Of a stretch of DNA of 64,000 bases, positions 10,206 to 19,060 are shown piece after piece. The DNA is from Mycobacterium aquaticum (GTDB taxonomy: Bacteria > Actinomycetota > Actinomycetes > Mycobacteriales > Mycobacteriaceae). A program made the translations under genes and the position numbers. The notes under the pieces were generated by a model. That model was not told where the DNA came from. It searched no databases and saw only the letters and a list, made by a program, of their open reading frames with translations. Position 1 is the first letter of the stretch. Each line of letters opens with the position of its first letter. Where the stretch lies: assembly GCF_002086485.1 (NCBI RefSeq), contig NZ_MVHF01000001.1, positions 62,001 to 126,000 on the forward strand, read 5' to 3'.

Positions 10206-11024
10206 ATGAGCACAACTGCTGAGGCACCGATCGCCGAGACTCCGTCGGGTGGCGAGGTGCCGCTGGTCGAGCTCAAGCACGTCGGCAAGAGCTACGGAAA
10301 CATCATCGCTCTCAAGGACATCAACCTGAGGGTGGGTGCCGGTGAGGTGACGGGCGTGCTGGGCGACAACGGCGCGGGCAAGTCCACGTTGATCAAGATC
10401 ATCGCCGGCTTGCACAAGCCCACCGAGGGAGAGCTGCTGATCGACGGTAAACCCACGGTGTTCGAGTCGCCCAAGGACTCGCTCAACTCCGGCATCGCCA
10501 CCGTATATCAGGATCTGGCGGTGGTGTCGCTGATGCCGGTGTGGCGCAACTTCTTTCTCGGAAACGAACTGCGCAAGAAGGGCCTGCTGAAGTCCCTGGA
10601 CATCAGCGCCATGCGGGCGACCACCATCTCCGAACTGCACAAGATGGGAATCGACCTGCCTGACGTGGACGCGCCGATCGGGTCGCTGTCCGGCGGCCAG
10701 CGCCAGTGTGTGGCGATCGCGCGGGCGGTGTTCTTCGGTGCGCGGGTCCTCATTCTCGATGAGCCCACCGCGGCGCTGGGCGTCAAGCAGTCGGGAATGG
10801 TGCTGCGCTACATCACCGCCGCCAAAGAACAGGGGTTCGGGGTCATCTTCATCACCCACAACCCGCACCATGCGCACATGGTGGGCGACCACTTCGTGCT
10901 GCTCAACCGTGGCAGGCAGAAGCTGGACTGCACCTACGACGAGATCACGCTCGAGCACCTCACCCAGCAGATGGCCGGTGGCGACGAACTGGAGGCCCTC
11001 AGCCACGAGTTGGGCCGCAAGTAG
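10206..11024 (+). CDS. Inositol-type ABC transporter ATP-binding protein (single ABC domain)
   Basis: A 272-aa ATPase with Walker A GDNGAGKST, Q-loop TVYQDLAV, signature LSGGQRQ, Walker B RVLILDEPTAALG and switch His in IFITHNPHHA. Ribose-type importers often use a ~500-aa ATPase with two ABC domains; this one has a single domain, as in FrcA-type systems, so it should act as a homodimer. It is the last gene of the importer operon, 4 nt after the permease stop. All catalytic motifs are intact. Confidence 0.88.
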   Translation: MSTTAEAPIAETPSGGEVPLVELKHVGKSYGNIIALKDINLRVGAGEVTGVLGDNGAGKSTLIKIIAGLHKPTEGELLIDGKPTVFESPKDSLNSGIATVYQDLAVVSLMPVWRNFFLGNELRKKGLLKSLDISAMRATTISELHKMGIDLPDVDAPIGSLSGGQRQCVAIARAVFFGARVLILDEPTAALGVKQSGMVLRYITAAKEQGFGVIFITHNPHHAHMVGDHFVLLNRGRQKLDCTYDEITLEHLTQQMAGGDELEALSHELGRK

Positions 11025-11044
11025 GGGCTCGTCGCACACCCGCG

Positions 11045-13696
11045 TCAGTTCGTTTTCGGTACCGCATTCGAGTCGGCGTGGTGCAGGACCACCTTGGCCA
11101 ACTGGTCGCGGTCGGTGACGTCGAGCTTGGTGCACGCGCGATACAGGTGTCCTTCGACAGTGCGCACCGAGAGCGTCAACCGCTTGGCGATTTCTCGGTT
11201 GGACAACCCCTCGGCAACCAGCGCGACGATCTCCCGCTCCCGGGACGTCACCGGCAGCGGACGCGCGGCCGATCTGATGGCAGGCGTTGTGGCCCCGCCG
11301 CAGTCGGCCGCCAGCCGCAGGGCCCGCGCCGCCGACTCGGCGCTTTGCCGCCGGAGCCCGGCGCGGTCGTGCAGTGGCGCGGCCTGCGCGGCCGAATCCG
11401 CGGCCGACAAGAGCAAGCCGGCCTTCTCGAATTCGGCGCTGACCGCGTCGAGAGCCTGGCCGTCCGATGCGGCGACCGCGGCGGCGTGGCGGGCATAGAC
11501 GGCCGCCACCGGGCCGTCGACGCGCTCCGCGAGCGCCGCGAGACGGGTCGCGACAGTGCGGGAACCGAAGCGTGCCGCGTGGTGCAGCGCCTCGGCTGCG
11601 GCGGCGGACTGGCCCGAATACTCTGCGAGATCAGCAGCAGCGCAGGACAATTCGACAGCCGAACGATCGTGGCCCTTGGCGGCGGCCAGCCACGATCTGG
11701 CGATCAACCGTTGCGGTTCGTGCAGTGCCATGAACTCTCCGGCATGCTCCATCGCATCGTCGAGCACCCGTTCGGCCTGCTCCGCCCTGCCCAGCGCGGC
11801 GTACGCCCGGGCCAGCAGCAGCCGCGCGGGTAGCCGCCAGGGCAACGAAGCCTCGGCGGTGAGCGCCGCCAAAGCCTGCTCGATGGACGCTATGGCCTGC
11901 GGGAAGTGGCCGCGATATGTGGCGACCAGCCCGGCGATGATCTTCGCGATCGCCCATCCCGCGAACTGACCGGGTGACGAGAAATCCACGTAATCGGCTG
12001 CCCGGCGATCGGCCAGATCCAGTTGACCGACATAGGTCAGCGCCAGCACGTCGCAGTACCGCACCATGATGCGGATCATGCCGTCGGTGGCCTTCTGTTC
12101 GGCACGGCACCTGGCTGCGATCGGTTCGAAGTCGTTACCGCGGCCGGCGACCGGCATGGCCAATCCTGCGCTGAAAGCGGCGAATTCAAATGCCTGGTCG
12201 GGCGCGCCGGTATCGGCGAGGATGCGCTCAGCTGCGGCCAGCCCGTCGGCAATTCGGTTCTCGTGCACCGCCAGTGCCGACGCTGTCGCATCGACGATCA
12301 ACCTGAGGCTGGGATTGGTGACTCGCGCGCACAGCACGTCCAGCACTTCATGCGCCCGCGTGACATCGCCCATAGACCAGAAGAGCAGGGAGAGGCGGGG
12401 AATGCCCCACTGGACGAGTTGCAGTTCGTCCAGGCTCGCAGGATCAAACCCTGCGAGGATCTCGTCGGCCTGCTTCGGATGGCCCTGCCACAGCAGTGCC
12501 CGCGACAAGAGCGCGGCCGCCCGCAGACCACCGCCGCATTCGAGTGCCGTTCGAGCCAACTCCTGACCGAGTGGCAGGTTGGACAGGAACATCGCATCCT
12601 TGGCTGCGGCGACGACCAGGTCGGTGTCGACTGGCTGATCACTGTCGACGTAGAGCTGTGCCAGTCGGATGCGGCTGACGGGCGAGTCCAGTTTGCGGTC
12701 ACGCAAAACCTGCACGAGGCGACCTCTGAGCTTGCGCGCCACTCCGGTCCGCACGTGGCATCGGATGACGTCTCCGTACAGCGGGTGACTGAACCGCGCG
12801 TTGACGATTCGCGAGCCGTCGGGGGCAAGTCGGATCAGTCCTTGCGCCTCGGCGGCGTCCACGGCTTGCTCACCGGCCAGTTCGTAGAGCGCGTCGATGT
12901 CGAGCGGTTCGCACAGCGCCAACAGTGTCAGCGCATTCATCACATCAGCATCTGCGTGGTCGAGCCTGCTCTTCATCAGCGCAGCCAAACCCGAAGGGAC
13001 CACCGTGCGCCCGCGCCACTGCCAGACGCCGTTGACCTCGGCGAGGGTGCCTGCCTCCAATGCCCCTTCGACCAGATGCCTTAGGAAGAGCGGATTTCCG
13101 CCCGATGATTCCCACATCACGTCGGCGCTCAAGCCCTCCAGCGTCCCGCCGAGCACCGACTCCACGAGTGCGATGCTCTGCTGTTTGGAGAACGGCAGGA
13201 GTTCGAAACGCTCCAGGTAACCGTCCTTCCACAGCGACGTGACAGCATCGGGCACCGGTTCGCCGCTACGAATGATGGCCACGATGTGTCCGGCCCGATC
13301 GACGGCGATCTGGTGCAGCAGCATCGCTGACAGTTGATCGAGCAAATGGGCGTCGTCGACGCCGATCACAGTGCTGTCACCATCGAGGACCGAGGCCCGG
13401 GCCGACGCGATGAGGGCGACCGGGTCGCGGGAGGCCAACGGGCTCACGCACGACGCGAAAGCGCCGAGTGGGATGTTCCGCGAGGATTCGGTGCATGCAG
13501 CCCAGCGGACGTTCGAACGCAACGACGCCGTGACGGTGCGGGCCAGCGTTGTCTTACCGACACCTGCCGCGCCCACCAGGACGACGCCGCAGCTGTCGGT
13601 GGCGGTCAGTGCCGATCTGATCGCATCGTGCTCGGCGCGACGATCCAGTAGCTGCCAACGGCGGGCCACGTTCAAAAGTGTAGGCGTCAATATCAC
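11045..13696 (-). CDS. Large ATPase-type LuxR-family transcriptional regulator (LAL/MalT-like)
   Basis: An 883-aa STAND-type regulator. An N-terminal AAA ATPase (about 20-270) has Walker A GAAGVGKTT (42-50) and the Walker B-like STVIGVDDAHLLD. A long helical, TPR-like middle region (about 350-800) rich in Ala and Leu follows. The C-terminal LuxR HTH (about 816-870) reads TSREREIVALVAEGLSNREI then SVRTVEGHLYRA. Such proteins sense a ligand, form ATP-dependent oligomers and activate transcription. The target is unknown. It converges on the inositol importer operon with only 20 nt between stops and is divergent from the protease gene, which is the nearest candidate target. The ATG at 13696 lacks a clear SD; GTG within the first 15 codons is an alternative. 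Confidence 0.8.
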   Translation of the reverse strand: MILTPTLLNVARRWQLLDRRAEHDAIRSALTATDSCGVVLVGAAGVGKTTLARTVTASLRSNVRWAACTESSRNIPLGAFASCVSPLASRDPVALIASARASVLDGDSTVIGVDDAHLLDQLSAMLLHQIAVDRAGHIVAIIRSGEPVPDAVTSLWKDGYLERFELLPFSKQQSIALVESVLGGTLEGLSADVMWESSGGNPLFLRHLVEGALEAGTLAEVNGVWQWRGRTVVPSGLAALMKSRLDHADADVMNALTLLALCEPLDIDALYELAGEQAVDAAEAQGLIRLAPDGSRIVNARFSHPLYGDVIRCHVRTGVARKLRGRLVQVLRDRKLDSPVSRIRLAQLYVDSDQPVDTDLVVAAAKDAMFLSNLPLGQELARTALECGGGLRAAALLSRALLWQGHPKQADEILAGFDPASLDELQLVQWGIPRLSLLFWSMGDVTRAHEVLDVLCARVTNPSLRLIVDATASALAVHENRIADGLAAAERILADTGAPDQAFEFAAFSAGLAMPVAGRGNDFEPIAARCRAEQKATDGMIRIMVRYCDVLALTYVGQLDLADRRAADYVDFSSPGQFAGWAIAKIIAGLVATYRGHFPQAIASIEQALAALTAEASLPWRLPARLLLARAYAALGRAEQAERVLDDAMEHAGEFMALHEPQRLIARSWLAAAKGHDRSAVELSCAAADLAEYSGQSAAAAEALHHAARFGSRTVATRLAALAERVDGPVAAVYARHAAAVAASDGQALDAVSAEFEKAGLLLSAADSAAQAAPLHDRAGLRRQSAESAARALRLAADCGGATTPAIRSAARPLPVTSREREIVALVAEGLSNREIAKRLTLSVRTVEGHLYRACTKLDVTDRDQLAKVVLHHADSNAVPKTN

Positions 13697-13870
13697 CTAC
13701 CACGCGGGAAGAAGCGGAACGCCGCTCGATGGTCAGCAATTCTGGGCGAAGTGCACACCCGGCGCCGAATGCTGTAGATACGCTGTGGAACTGCTGAACA
13801 ATTCGCTGGCCAACTCTCACCGTCAGCAACTATCCGTACCCCTGCGAGCCGTGGCGGGCACGTACCCATA

Positions 13871-13935
13871 CGAGTAGCGACTACTCGCGATTCCCGCCGC
13901 CGGCCGCCATACGTTGCTCGGGTATCGACCGATAC
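13871..13935. promoter_or_regulatory. Two perfect inverted repeats upstream of the protease gene
   Basis: CGAGTAG (13871-13877) and CTACTCG (13881-13887) form a 7-bp-arm palindrome with a 3-nt centre. GTATCG (13922-13927) and CGATAC (13930-13935) form a second with a 2-nt centre. They are about 50 bp apart in the 267-nt divergent region between the LuxR-type regulator and the protease. Both could be regulator binding sites; no binding protein is assigned. Confidence 0.45.
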
Positions 13936-13963
13936 GAACCACATCACCAAGGGGAAAAGTGAC

Positions 13964-15139
13964 ATGTCTACCTTTCTGCCGGGACCCGCCGTTGCAATGG
14001 CGGCTATGCCGCTGACGATGCTCGGAGTTGCACTCGGTACGCCGTATGCGCACGCCCAGAACCAAACGGAGATCGACCAGCACGTCAAGCAGTCACTGGT
14101 CTACATCTCGACGGAGTACTCCGGGCAGGTCTATGTCCCGGCGTCCGCCACCACCGACGGCCAAGGCTTCTGGTCAAAAGTGATCAAGGCCGACTTCTCC
14201 TGCTCCGGGGTGATCGTCGACCCGGCCGGCTACATCGCGACGGCGGGGCACTGTGTCGACCCCAACAACGCAGAAGTCAAGCAGGCCATACTCACTCAGC
14301 TGTACCTGAACTCGGGCGAAGACATCGATGCCGCAACCAAAGATGCCGACAACGCCTTCGCAGAGGAATGGCAGATCGAAGGACAGCAGCCGGGATCTCC
14401 CATCGACCGCAGTGTCGAGGTGATCCAGCCCGAGGGGCAAGGCCGCGTCATCGATCACTTCGTGACCGCCCAGGTCGTCGACTTCCAGAAGTTCGACGAC
14501 GGGGACAACGCGTTGATCAAGGTCGCCAACCAGCCCGCGCTGCCGGCGCTGCCCGTCGCCGACAAGGCCCCCGCACCGGGCACCAGCCTCACCTCGGCCG
14601 GATTCCCGGGCGACATCGGCGAGAACATGGACGCGTCGCGGTTGCAGGAGCCCAGCTTCAAGGACGGTTCGGCATCCAGTCAGCAGGTGACGCCGAGCGG
14701 TGCGGCCCGCACCGAGATCAGCGCAGCCATCTCCGGGGGAATGAGCGGCGGGCCGACAGTCGACAACACGACCGGCCAGGTCGTGGGTCTCAACGACTTC
14801 AGCCTCTCGGGGGAGAACCAGCCGTTCAACTTCGTCACAGATGCGGCGGCGCTGCGGGCCTTCCTGGTCAAGAACAGTGTGCAGTTGGTGACTCCTGCCG
14901 CACCGGCGAAACCGTTCCCGTGGCTGTGGGTCGGGATCGGCGGCGGGCTGGCCGCGCTACTGCTCATCGTTTCGCCGGTGCTATTCGTGTTGCTGCGCAG
15001 GGCAAAACGACGCAACGTGCTGCCGGCCGACGCCGGCCAACCGCTGCAACCGGCTCCGCAGCCGGCGGTCGCGCCGGTGCCTCCGGTGGCTGTCACCGAA
15101 CCGCAGGTGGTCAGCCACAACCACGATCACGCTGCATGA
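13964..15139 (+). CDS. Exported trypsin-like serine protease with C-terminal membrane anchor
   Basis: A 391-aa S1-type protease. Residues 1-31 look like a signal peptide ending in AHA before QNQTEID. The catalytic triad candidates are His96 (IATAGHCVD), Asp181 (DDGDNALIKV) and Ser261 (GGMSGGPT), in the right order and context. A hydrophobic segment (about 320-345) followed by RRAKRR is a membrane anchor, so the protease domain should face the periplasm/cell wall with a Pro-rich, His-rich tail (HNHDHAA) inside. An AAGGGGAAAA-type SD precedes ATG 13964. No partner gene is adjacent. The substrate is unknown; the layout recalls mycobacterial membrane-bound periplasmic proteases. Confidence 0.82.
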   Translation: MSTFLPGPAVAMAAMPLTMLGVALGTPYAHAQNQTEIDQHVKQSLVYISTEYSGQVYVPASATTDGQGFWSKVIKADFSCSGVIVDPAGYIATAGHCVDPNNAEVKQAILTQLYLNSGEDIDAATKDADNAFAEEWQIEGQQPGSPIDRSVEVIQPEGQGRVIDHFVTAQVVDFQKFDDGDNALIKVANQPALPALPVADKAPAPGTSLTSAGFPGDIGENMDASRLQEPSFKDGSASSQQVTPSGAARTEISAAISGGMSGGPTVDNTTGQVVGLNDFSLSGENQPFNFVTDAAALRAFLVKNSVQLVTPAAPAKPFPWLWVGIGGGLAALLLIVSPVLFVLLRRAKRRNVLPADAGQPLQPAPQPAVAPVPPVAVTEPQVVSHNHDHAA

Positions 15140-15160
15140 CCAGAGATCAATCGCACCGAC

Positions 15161-15203
15161 ACTACGCTTTGTGGCGTGACCGAATTACGCCACAAAGCGT
15201 AGT
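15161..15203. terminator. 17-bp perfect hairpin between convergent genes (probable bidirectional terminator)
   Basis: ACTACGCTTTGTGGCGT (15161-15177) pairs perfectly with 15187-15203 across a 9-nt loop. It lies between the protease stop (15139) and the convergent isomerase stop (15213). There is only a weak T-run (GTTT) on the plus side and none on the minus side, so it would be a U-poor mycobacterial terminator or an RNA end-protecting hairpin serving both directions. Confidence 0.7.
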
Positions 15204-15212
15204 TTCGGCGGA

Positions 15213-15983
15213 TCAGGAAAAGGCCGCGCGGAACGCTTCAAGCGCTACGACGCTGTCACCGGCCGCGTAGGCCTCCATGCCGATGACTCCGGTGTATCCG
15301 CTGTCGCGCAATGCCTTTGCTACGGCGGGGTAGTGAATCTCGCCGGTGCCCGGTTCACATCGCCCGGGCACGTCGGCCACCTGGATCTCGCCGATCGCGG
15401 TGCCGGCCCTGCGGACGAGTTCGACGAGATTGCCCTCGCCGATCTGAGCGTGATAGAGGTCGAGCATCATCTTGACGTTGGGATGCCCGACCGCCTCGAC
15501 CAGTGCCAGCGTGTCCTTGGCGCGCGCCAGGGGAACACCCGGATGGTCGACGAGGGTGTTGAGGTTCTCCAGGCAGAACGTCACGCCGGCGTCGGCGCCG
15601 AGCTCACCGAGGGCTTCCAGACCACGCTGCGCAGCGAGCCACATCTGGCCGGTTGGTCGGTGCTGCGGGCGGGCGGCTTTTCCGTCGACGAGCTCGCCGG
15701 GATGCACCACCAGACGCGGAACACCGAGCAATGCAGCAGCTTTGACAGCCTGCCCGGCAGTGCGAACGACTTCCTGAGCTCCCTGCGGATCGTAGAGATC
15801 ACCGTGCAGATACCCCGTCATCGACGAGAACCGGGCGCCGGTGGCGGCCAGCGTGTCGAGATCCTTGTCGTGAAAGCTCCAGATCTCCACCGCGAAACCG
15901 AGGTCGGAGATCCGTCGGGCGCGGTCGGCGATGTCGAGATCAGTGAATACCATCTCGGCGCATACGGCCAGCTCGAAACTCAT
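15213..15983 (-). CDS. Hydroxypyruvate isomerase-like TIM-barrel sugar isomerase
   Basis: A 256-aa xylose-isomerase-like barrel resembling Hyi and related ketose isomerases. The start MSFELAVCAEMVFTDLD and GFAVEIWSFHDKDLD match the Hyi N-terminal pattern. Metal-ligand-like segments include FCLENLN (Glu), MMLDLYHAQIGEG (Asp-x-x-His) and IGMEAYAAGD (Glu). ATG 15983 overlaps the upstream dehydrogenase stop by 4 nt (ATGA), so the two form an operon. Longer open sequence upstream is the dehydrogenase gene in another frame. With the partner it probably converts an oxidised polyol or keto-acid intermediate; the exact substrate is unknown. Confidence 0.78.
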   Translation of the reverse strand: MSFELAVCAEMVFTDLDIADRARRISDLGFAVEIWSFHDKDLDTLAATGARFSSMTGYLHGDLYDPQGAQEVVRTAGQAVKAAALLGVPRLVVHPGELVDGKAARPQHRPTGQMWLAAQRGLEALGELGADAGVTFCLENLNTLVDHPGVPLARAKDTLALVEAVGHPNVKMMLDLYHAQIGEGNLVELVRRAGTAIGEIQVADVPGRCEPGTGEIHYPAVAKALRDSGYTGVIGMEAYAAGDSVVALEAFRAAFS

Positions 15984-16984
15984 GCGGGCACCGCCTCGGT
16001 GAGTGTCACCGGAGCGCCGGTGCGTACGGATTCGGCCGCCGCCAAAGCGATTTCGAGGGCGACGCGGGCGTCGTGCCCGGTGACGGACGGGGTGGTGCCT
16101 GCGACGACGCTGTCGACGAAGTGGACGAACTGTGCGACGTAGGCATCGTGGAAGAGTTCGGTGTTGAGCCTGCCGGCGTGCGCCGGTTCGCGTCCGGCCA
16201 GCAGGACGCCGTTGGGGCCGAAGATCTCCCCGCGCACGTCGTAGCCGTACACCGCCTGGAAGCTGGCCTCCGCGGTGCCGAACGCGCCGTTGTCGAAGCG
16301 CAATTGGACCACCGAGGTATCGAGGAACCCGGCGTCGGCGAACTGCGGGTGGATCAGCGCCGCGGCTTGTGCGTAGACCTCGGTGACCCGGGCGCCCGGA
16401 TTGAGCCAGCACAGTGTGTCGAAGTCGTGGATCAGGGTCTCGTTGAAGATGGTCCTCGGTTTCACCCGCGCCGCCACCTCGGCGGTGATCCCAGGGTCGC
16501 GGGTCAGCGAGCGGAGCAACTGCGGTGTGCCGATGGCACCCGCCACGATGGCGTCATGAGCCGCGGCGAAATCGGTCGCGAAGCGGCGGTTGAACCCGAC
16601 CTGCAGTGCCACTCCGGCGGTCTCTGCGGCGCGGATCGCCCGGTCGGCGTCATCGAGTGTCAGCGCCATGGGCTTCTCGCAGAACACGTGCTTGCCGGCC
16701 TGCGCGGCAGCGACCACCAGATCAGTGTGGGTGGCGGCGGGGGAGCTGATGGCGACGGCGTCGACCGTCGGGTCGGCGATCAGTTCGGCCGGGTCGGCGT
16801 AGGCGCGTGGTGCTCCGGGCCGGGCCAGCGAGGCGACGGGGGACAGAGCCGCTTGTGCGGCTTCGAGATTCGGGTCGGCGACGGCAACCAGGCACGCGCC
16901 GGGAACCCGGCCTGCGAGGGACTCGGCGTGGAACCGGCCGATCCATCCGGTGCCGATGAGGCCGAAGCGAACAGGGTGGGACAT
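15980..16984 (-). CDS. Gfo/Idh/MocA-family oxidoreductase (inositol dehydrogenase-like)
   Basis: A 334-aa NAD(P)-dependent dehydrogenase. The Rossmann motif GLIGTGWIGRFHAESL is at the N-terminus, GKHVFCEKPMAL is the family EKP motif, and NETLIHDFDTLCWL carries the catalytic-site His-x-x-Asp. It belongs to the inositol 2-dehydrogenase-like branch but is a paralogue of iolG. ATG 16984 (MSHPVRFG) is chosen because AGGAG lies about 7 nt before it; an in-frame ATG at 17002 sits inside the operator. The gene is divergent from LacI-1 with twin operators between them, so that regulator very likely controls it. Confidence 0.85.
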   Translation of the reverse strand: MSHPVRFGLIGTGWIGRFHAESLAGRVPGACLVAVADPNLEAAQAALSPVASLARPGAPRAYADPAELIADPTVDAVAISSPAATHTDLVVAAAQAGKHVFCEKPMALTLDDADRAIRAAETAGVALQVGFNRRFATDFAAAHDAIVAGAIGTPQLLRSLTRDPGITAEVAARVKPRTIFNETLIHDFDTLCWLNPGARVTEVYAQAAALIHPQFADAGFLDTSVVQLRFDNGAFGTAEASFQAVYGYDVRGEIFGPNGVLLAGREPAHAGRLNTELFHDAYVAQFVHFVDSVVAGTTPSVTGHDARVALEIALAAAESVRTGAPVTLTEAVPA

Positions 16985-17001
16985 GACGGACTCCTGAGCC
17001 A

Positions 17002-17080
17002 CTAGAACGTTCTAGAACTGTGATGAGTAAAGCCCGTGCGGGGAAGGTTCGTCAAGAAAATTGCTAGAACGTTCTAGACT
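17002..17080. promoter_or_regulatory. Twin LacI-type operators and LacI-1 promoter
   Basis: The perfect 14-bp palindrome CTAGAACGTTCTAG occurs twice, at 17002-17015 and 17064-17077, 62 bp centre to centre. This is a LacI-type operator with a central CpG. The right copy overlaps a -10 TAGACT (17075-17080) lying 7 nt before the LacI-1 ATG, so LacI-1 should repress its own leaderless promoter. The left copy lies just upstream of the dehydrogenase Shine-Dalgarno. The ~62-bp spacing would allow looping. Confidence 0.85.
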
Positions 17081-17087
17081 GATCGTC

Positions 17088-18074
17088 ATGCGGGATCGAC
17101 CGACGCTGCAGGACGTCGCCGAACGGGCCGGGGTGTCCCGCGCCCTGGTGTCCATCGTGATGCGCGACGTGCCGGGCGCGAGCGAGGCCACCCGGGCTCG
17201 GGTGCGCCAGGCTGCCGACGAGATCGGCTACCGGCCCGATCCGCGCGCCCGGTTGCTGCGCTCGCAGCGCTCCAACCTGCTGGGCGTGGTGTTCACCGCG
17301 GGACAGGAGTTCCACGCCGGTCTGGTCGACGGGGTGTACTGCGCGGCCGAGGCTTACGGCTACGACGTGTTGCTCAGCTGCGTCACCCCGCACCACGGTG
17401 AAGCCAAGGCCGTCCGCACTCTGCTCGACGACCGGTGTGAGGCACTGCTGTTGATCGGCAGTGAGTTGGCTGCGCGTGACCTCACCGATCTCGACAGCCG
17501 GCTGCCGGTGGTGGCGCTGGCCCGCAAGGTGCGCGGCGTGGACGCAGTGCGCAGCGACGACGCGGTCGGGGCCGGCCTGGCGGTCGACCATCTCGCCGAA
17601 CTCGGGCACACCGCGATCACCTACCTCGACGGTGGCCGCGCACCTGGTGCCGCCGAGCGGCGCAAGGGTGTCCGGCGCGCGGCAGCAGCAGCCGGTGTGA
17701 CGGTCACGACCGTCGCCGGCGGCACCACCGAACACGCCGGAGCGGCCGCCGCCACAGCCCTCGTCGGCGCCGGATTGCCGCTACCCACAGCGGTCTTCGC
17801 GTTCAATGACCGCTGCGCCGTCGGCTTCATCGACGTCGCCATCCGCGCGGGTATCAAGGTGCCGCAAGAGGTTTCGGTCGTCGGCTACGACGACAGCCCG
17901 TTGGCCGGCCTCGCCCACGTGGACCTGACCACCGTCGGGCAGGACAGCGGGCGGCTGGCCGAACTCGCCGTCGCGCGGGCCATCGAACGCATCGACACAC
18001 CGGGGGTCCCGGTCGACGTGGTGTGTGAGCCCAAATTGGTGGTGCGGAGCTCGACGACCGCGCCGGGAACCTAG
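17088..18074 (+). CDS. LacI-family transcriptional regulator (LacI-1)
   Basis: A 328-aa LacI/GalR regulator. The N-terminal HTH is TLQDVAERAGVSRALVSIVM with the hinge-helix region YRPDPRARLLRSQRS; the periplasmic-binding-like effector domain follows (LLGVVFTAGQEFHAGLV to the C-terminus). ATG 17088 is preferred over upstream in-frame starts because it lies 7 nt after TAGACT, with no SD (leaderless pattern), and the upstream frame runs through the operator. It should control the divergent dehydrogenase-isomerase operon. Its TAG stop shares a CTAG with the convergent gene's stop (4-nt overlap). The inducer is unknown. Confidence 0.88.
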   Translation: MRDRPTLQDVAERAGVSRALVSIVMRDVPGASEATRARVRQAADEIGYRPDPRARLLRSQRSNLLGVVFTAGQEFHAGLVDGVYCAAEAYGYDVLLSCVTPHHGEAKAVRTLLDDRCEALLLIGSELAARDLTDLDSRLPVVALARKVRGVDAVRSDDAVGAGLAVDHLAELGHTAITYLDGGRAPGAAERRKGVRRAAAAAGVTVTTVAGGTTEHAGAAAATALVGAGLPLPTAVFAFNDRCAVGFIDVAIRAGIKVPQEVSVVGYDDSPLAGLAHVDLTTVGQDSGRLAELAVARAIERIDTPGVPVDVVCEPKLVVRSSTTAPGT

Positions 18075-19060
18075 CGCGGTGCCAAGCCCGCCGCCCGATA
18101 GGCGGCATCGACATACGACATGTTCGCCACCGCATCGGAGAGGTCGTACGGCAGCGGTGCGCCGTCGTGCAGGTGAGCGGCGAACGCATCCAACTGGTAG
18201 CTGTACGACGACCGCGTCCCGAGCCGTTCCACCCGCTGGCCAGTGGGCCCGGTGACGGTCAGCCGATCGTCGAGATCGGGCCGGATGAAGTCGTGCACGA
18301 ACACGGCCCCGGCCGTACCGCTGATCCTGAGCGTGAAGGAGTATTCCTCTGCCACCATCGAGTGGCTGCCGAATCCCGTTGCACCCCCGGGGAAGTCGAG
18401 TTCCACGTCGCACCGCGCGTCGACGCCCGCAGTGCGTTCCTCGGCGTGGGCCCGGGTGATCGACGGCTGCCCCTGCAGGCCGTCGACCGTCAGCCGGCCC
18501 AGCGACCGCATGATGTGCAGGCTGTAGCAGCCGAGATCCATCAACGCCCCGCCCGCCAGCTCCAGCGACCACCGCGGGTCGTCGTCGGCGGGAGCGGGCA
18601 TGGCCATCCGCACTTCGACCCGCGTGACGGGGCCCAGCGATCCGTCGGCGGCCAGCGCGAAGGCACGCTGGGTGACCGGGTGGAAGAAGTAGTGGAACCC
18701 CTCCAACACCGGCACCCCGGCGGACTCCGCTGCCGCGGCGACCGCGCTCGCTTCGGATCGGTTGCGGGCGAACGGCTTTTCGCTCAATACCGGTTTGCCC
18801 GCCGCGATCGAGGCCAGATTCCACGGTGCGTGCAGCGAATTGGCCAACGGGTTGTACACGACGTCGACCTCGGGATCCTCGATCACCTCGGCGTAGGACG
18901 CCAGTGTGCGTTCGACGCCGTACTTGTCGGCGAAGGCGGCAGCCCGGTGCGGATCGCGGGCCGCGACAGCCACCAGCCGATGGCCCAACTGCTGAGCCGG
19001 CCCCACGATCGCCTTCTCGGCGATGCGTGAGGCGCCCAGCACCCCGATCCGCAAGCTCAC
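18071..19060 (-). CDS. Gfo/Idh/MocA-family oxidoreductase
   Basis: A 329-aa NAD(P)-dependent dehydrogenase of the type grouped with D-xylose 1-dehydrogenase/dihydrodiol dehydrogenase. N-terminal MSLRIGVLGASRIAEKAI holds the Rossmann turn, GKPVLSEKPFARN is the EKP motif, and FHYFFHPVTQRAF with GGALMDLGCYSLHIM form the active-site region. It starts at GTG 19060, overlapping the upstream stop by 4 nt, as the last gene of a four-gene operon (22084 to 18071). It differs clearly from the other two dehydrogenases nearby, so it may catalyse a second oxidation or reduction in the same pathway. Confidence 0.82.
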   Translation of the reverse strand: MSLRIGVLGASRIAEKAIVGPAQQLGHRLVAVAARDPHRAAAFADKYGVERTLASYAEVIEDPEVDVVYNPLANSLHAPWNLASIAAGKPVLSEKPFARNRSEASAVAAAAESAGVPVLEGFHYFFHPVTQRAFALAADGSLGPVTRVEVRMAMPAPADDDPRWSLELAGGALMDLGCYSLHIMRSLGRLTVDGLQGQPSITRAHAEERTAGVDARCDVELDFPGGATGFGSHSMVAEEYSFTLRISGTAGAVFVHDFIRPDLDDRLTVTGPTGQRVERLGTRSSYSYQLDAFAAHLHDGAPLPYDLSDAVANMSYVDAAYRAAGLAPR

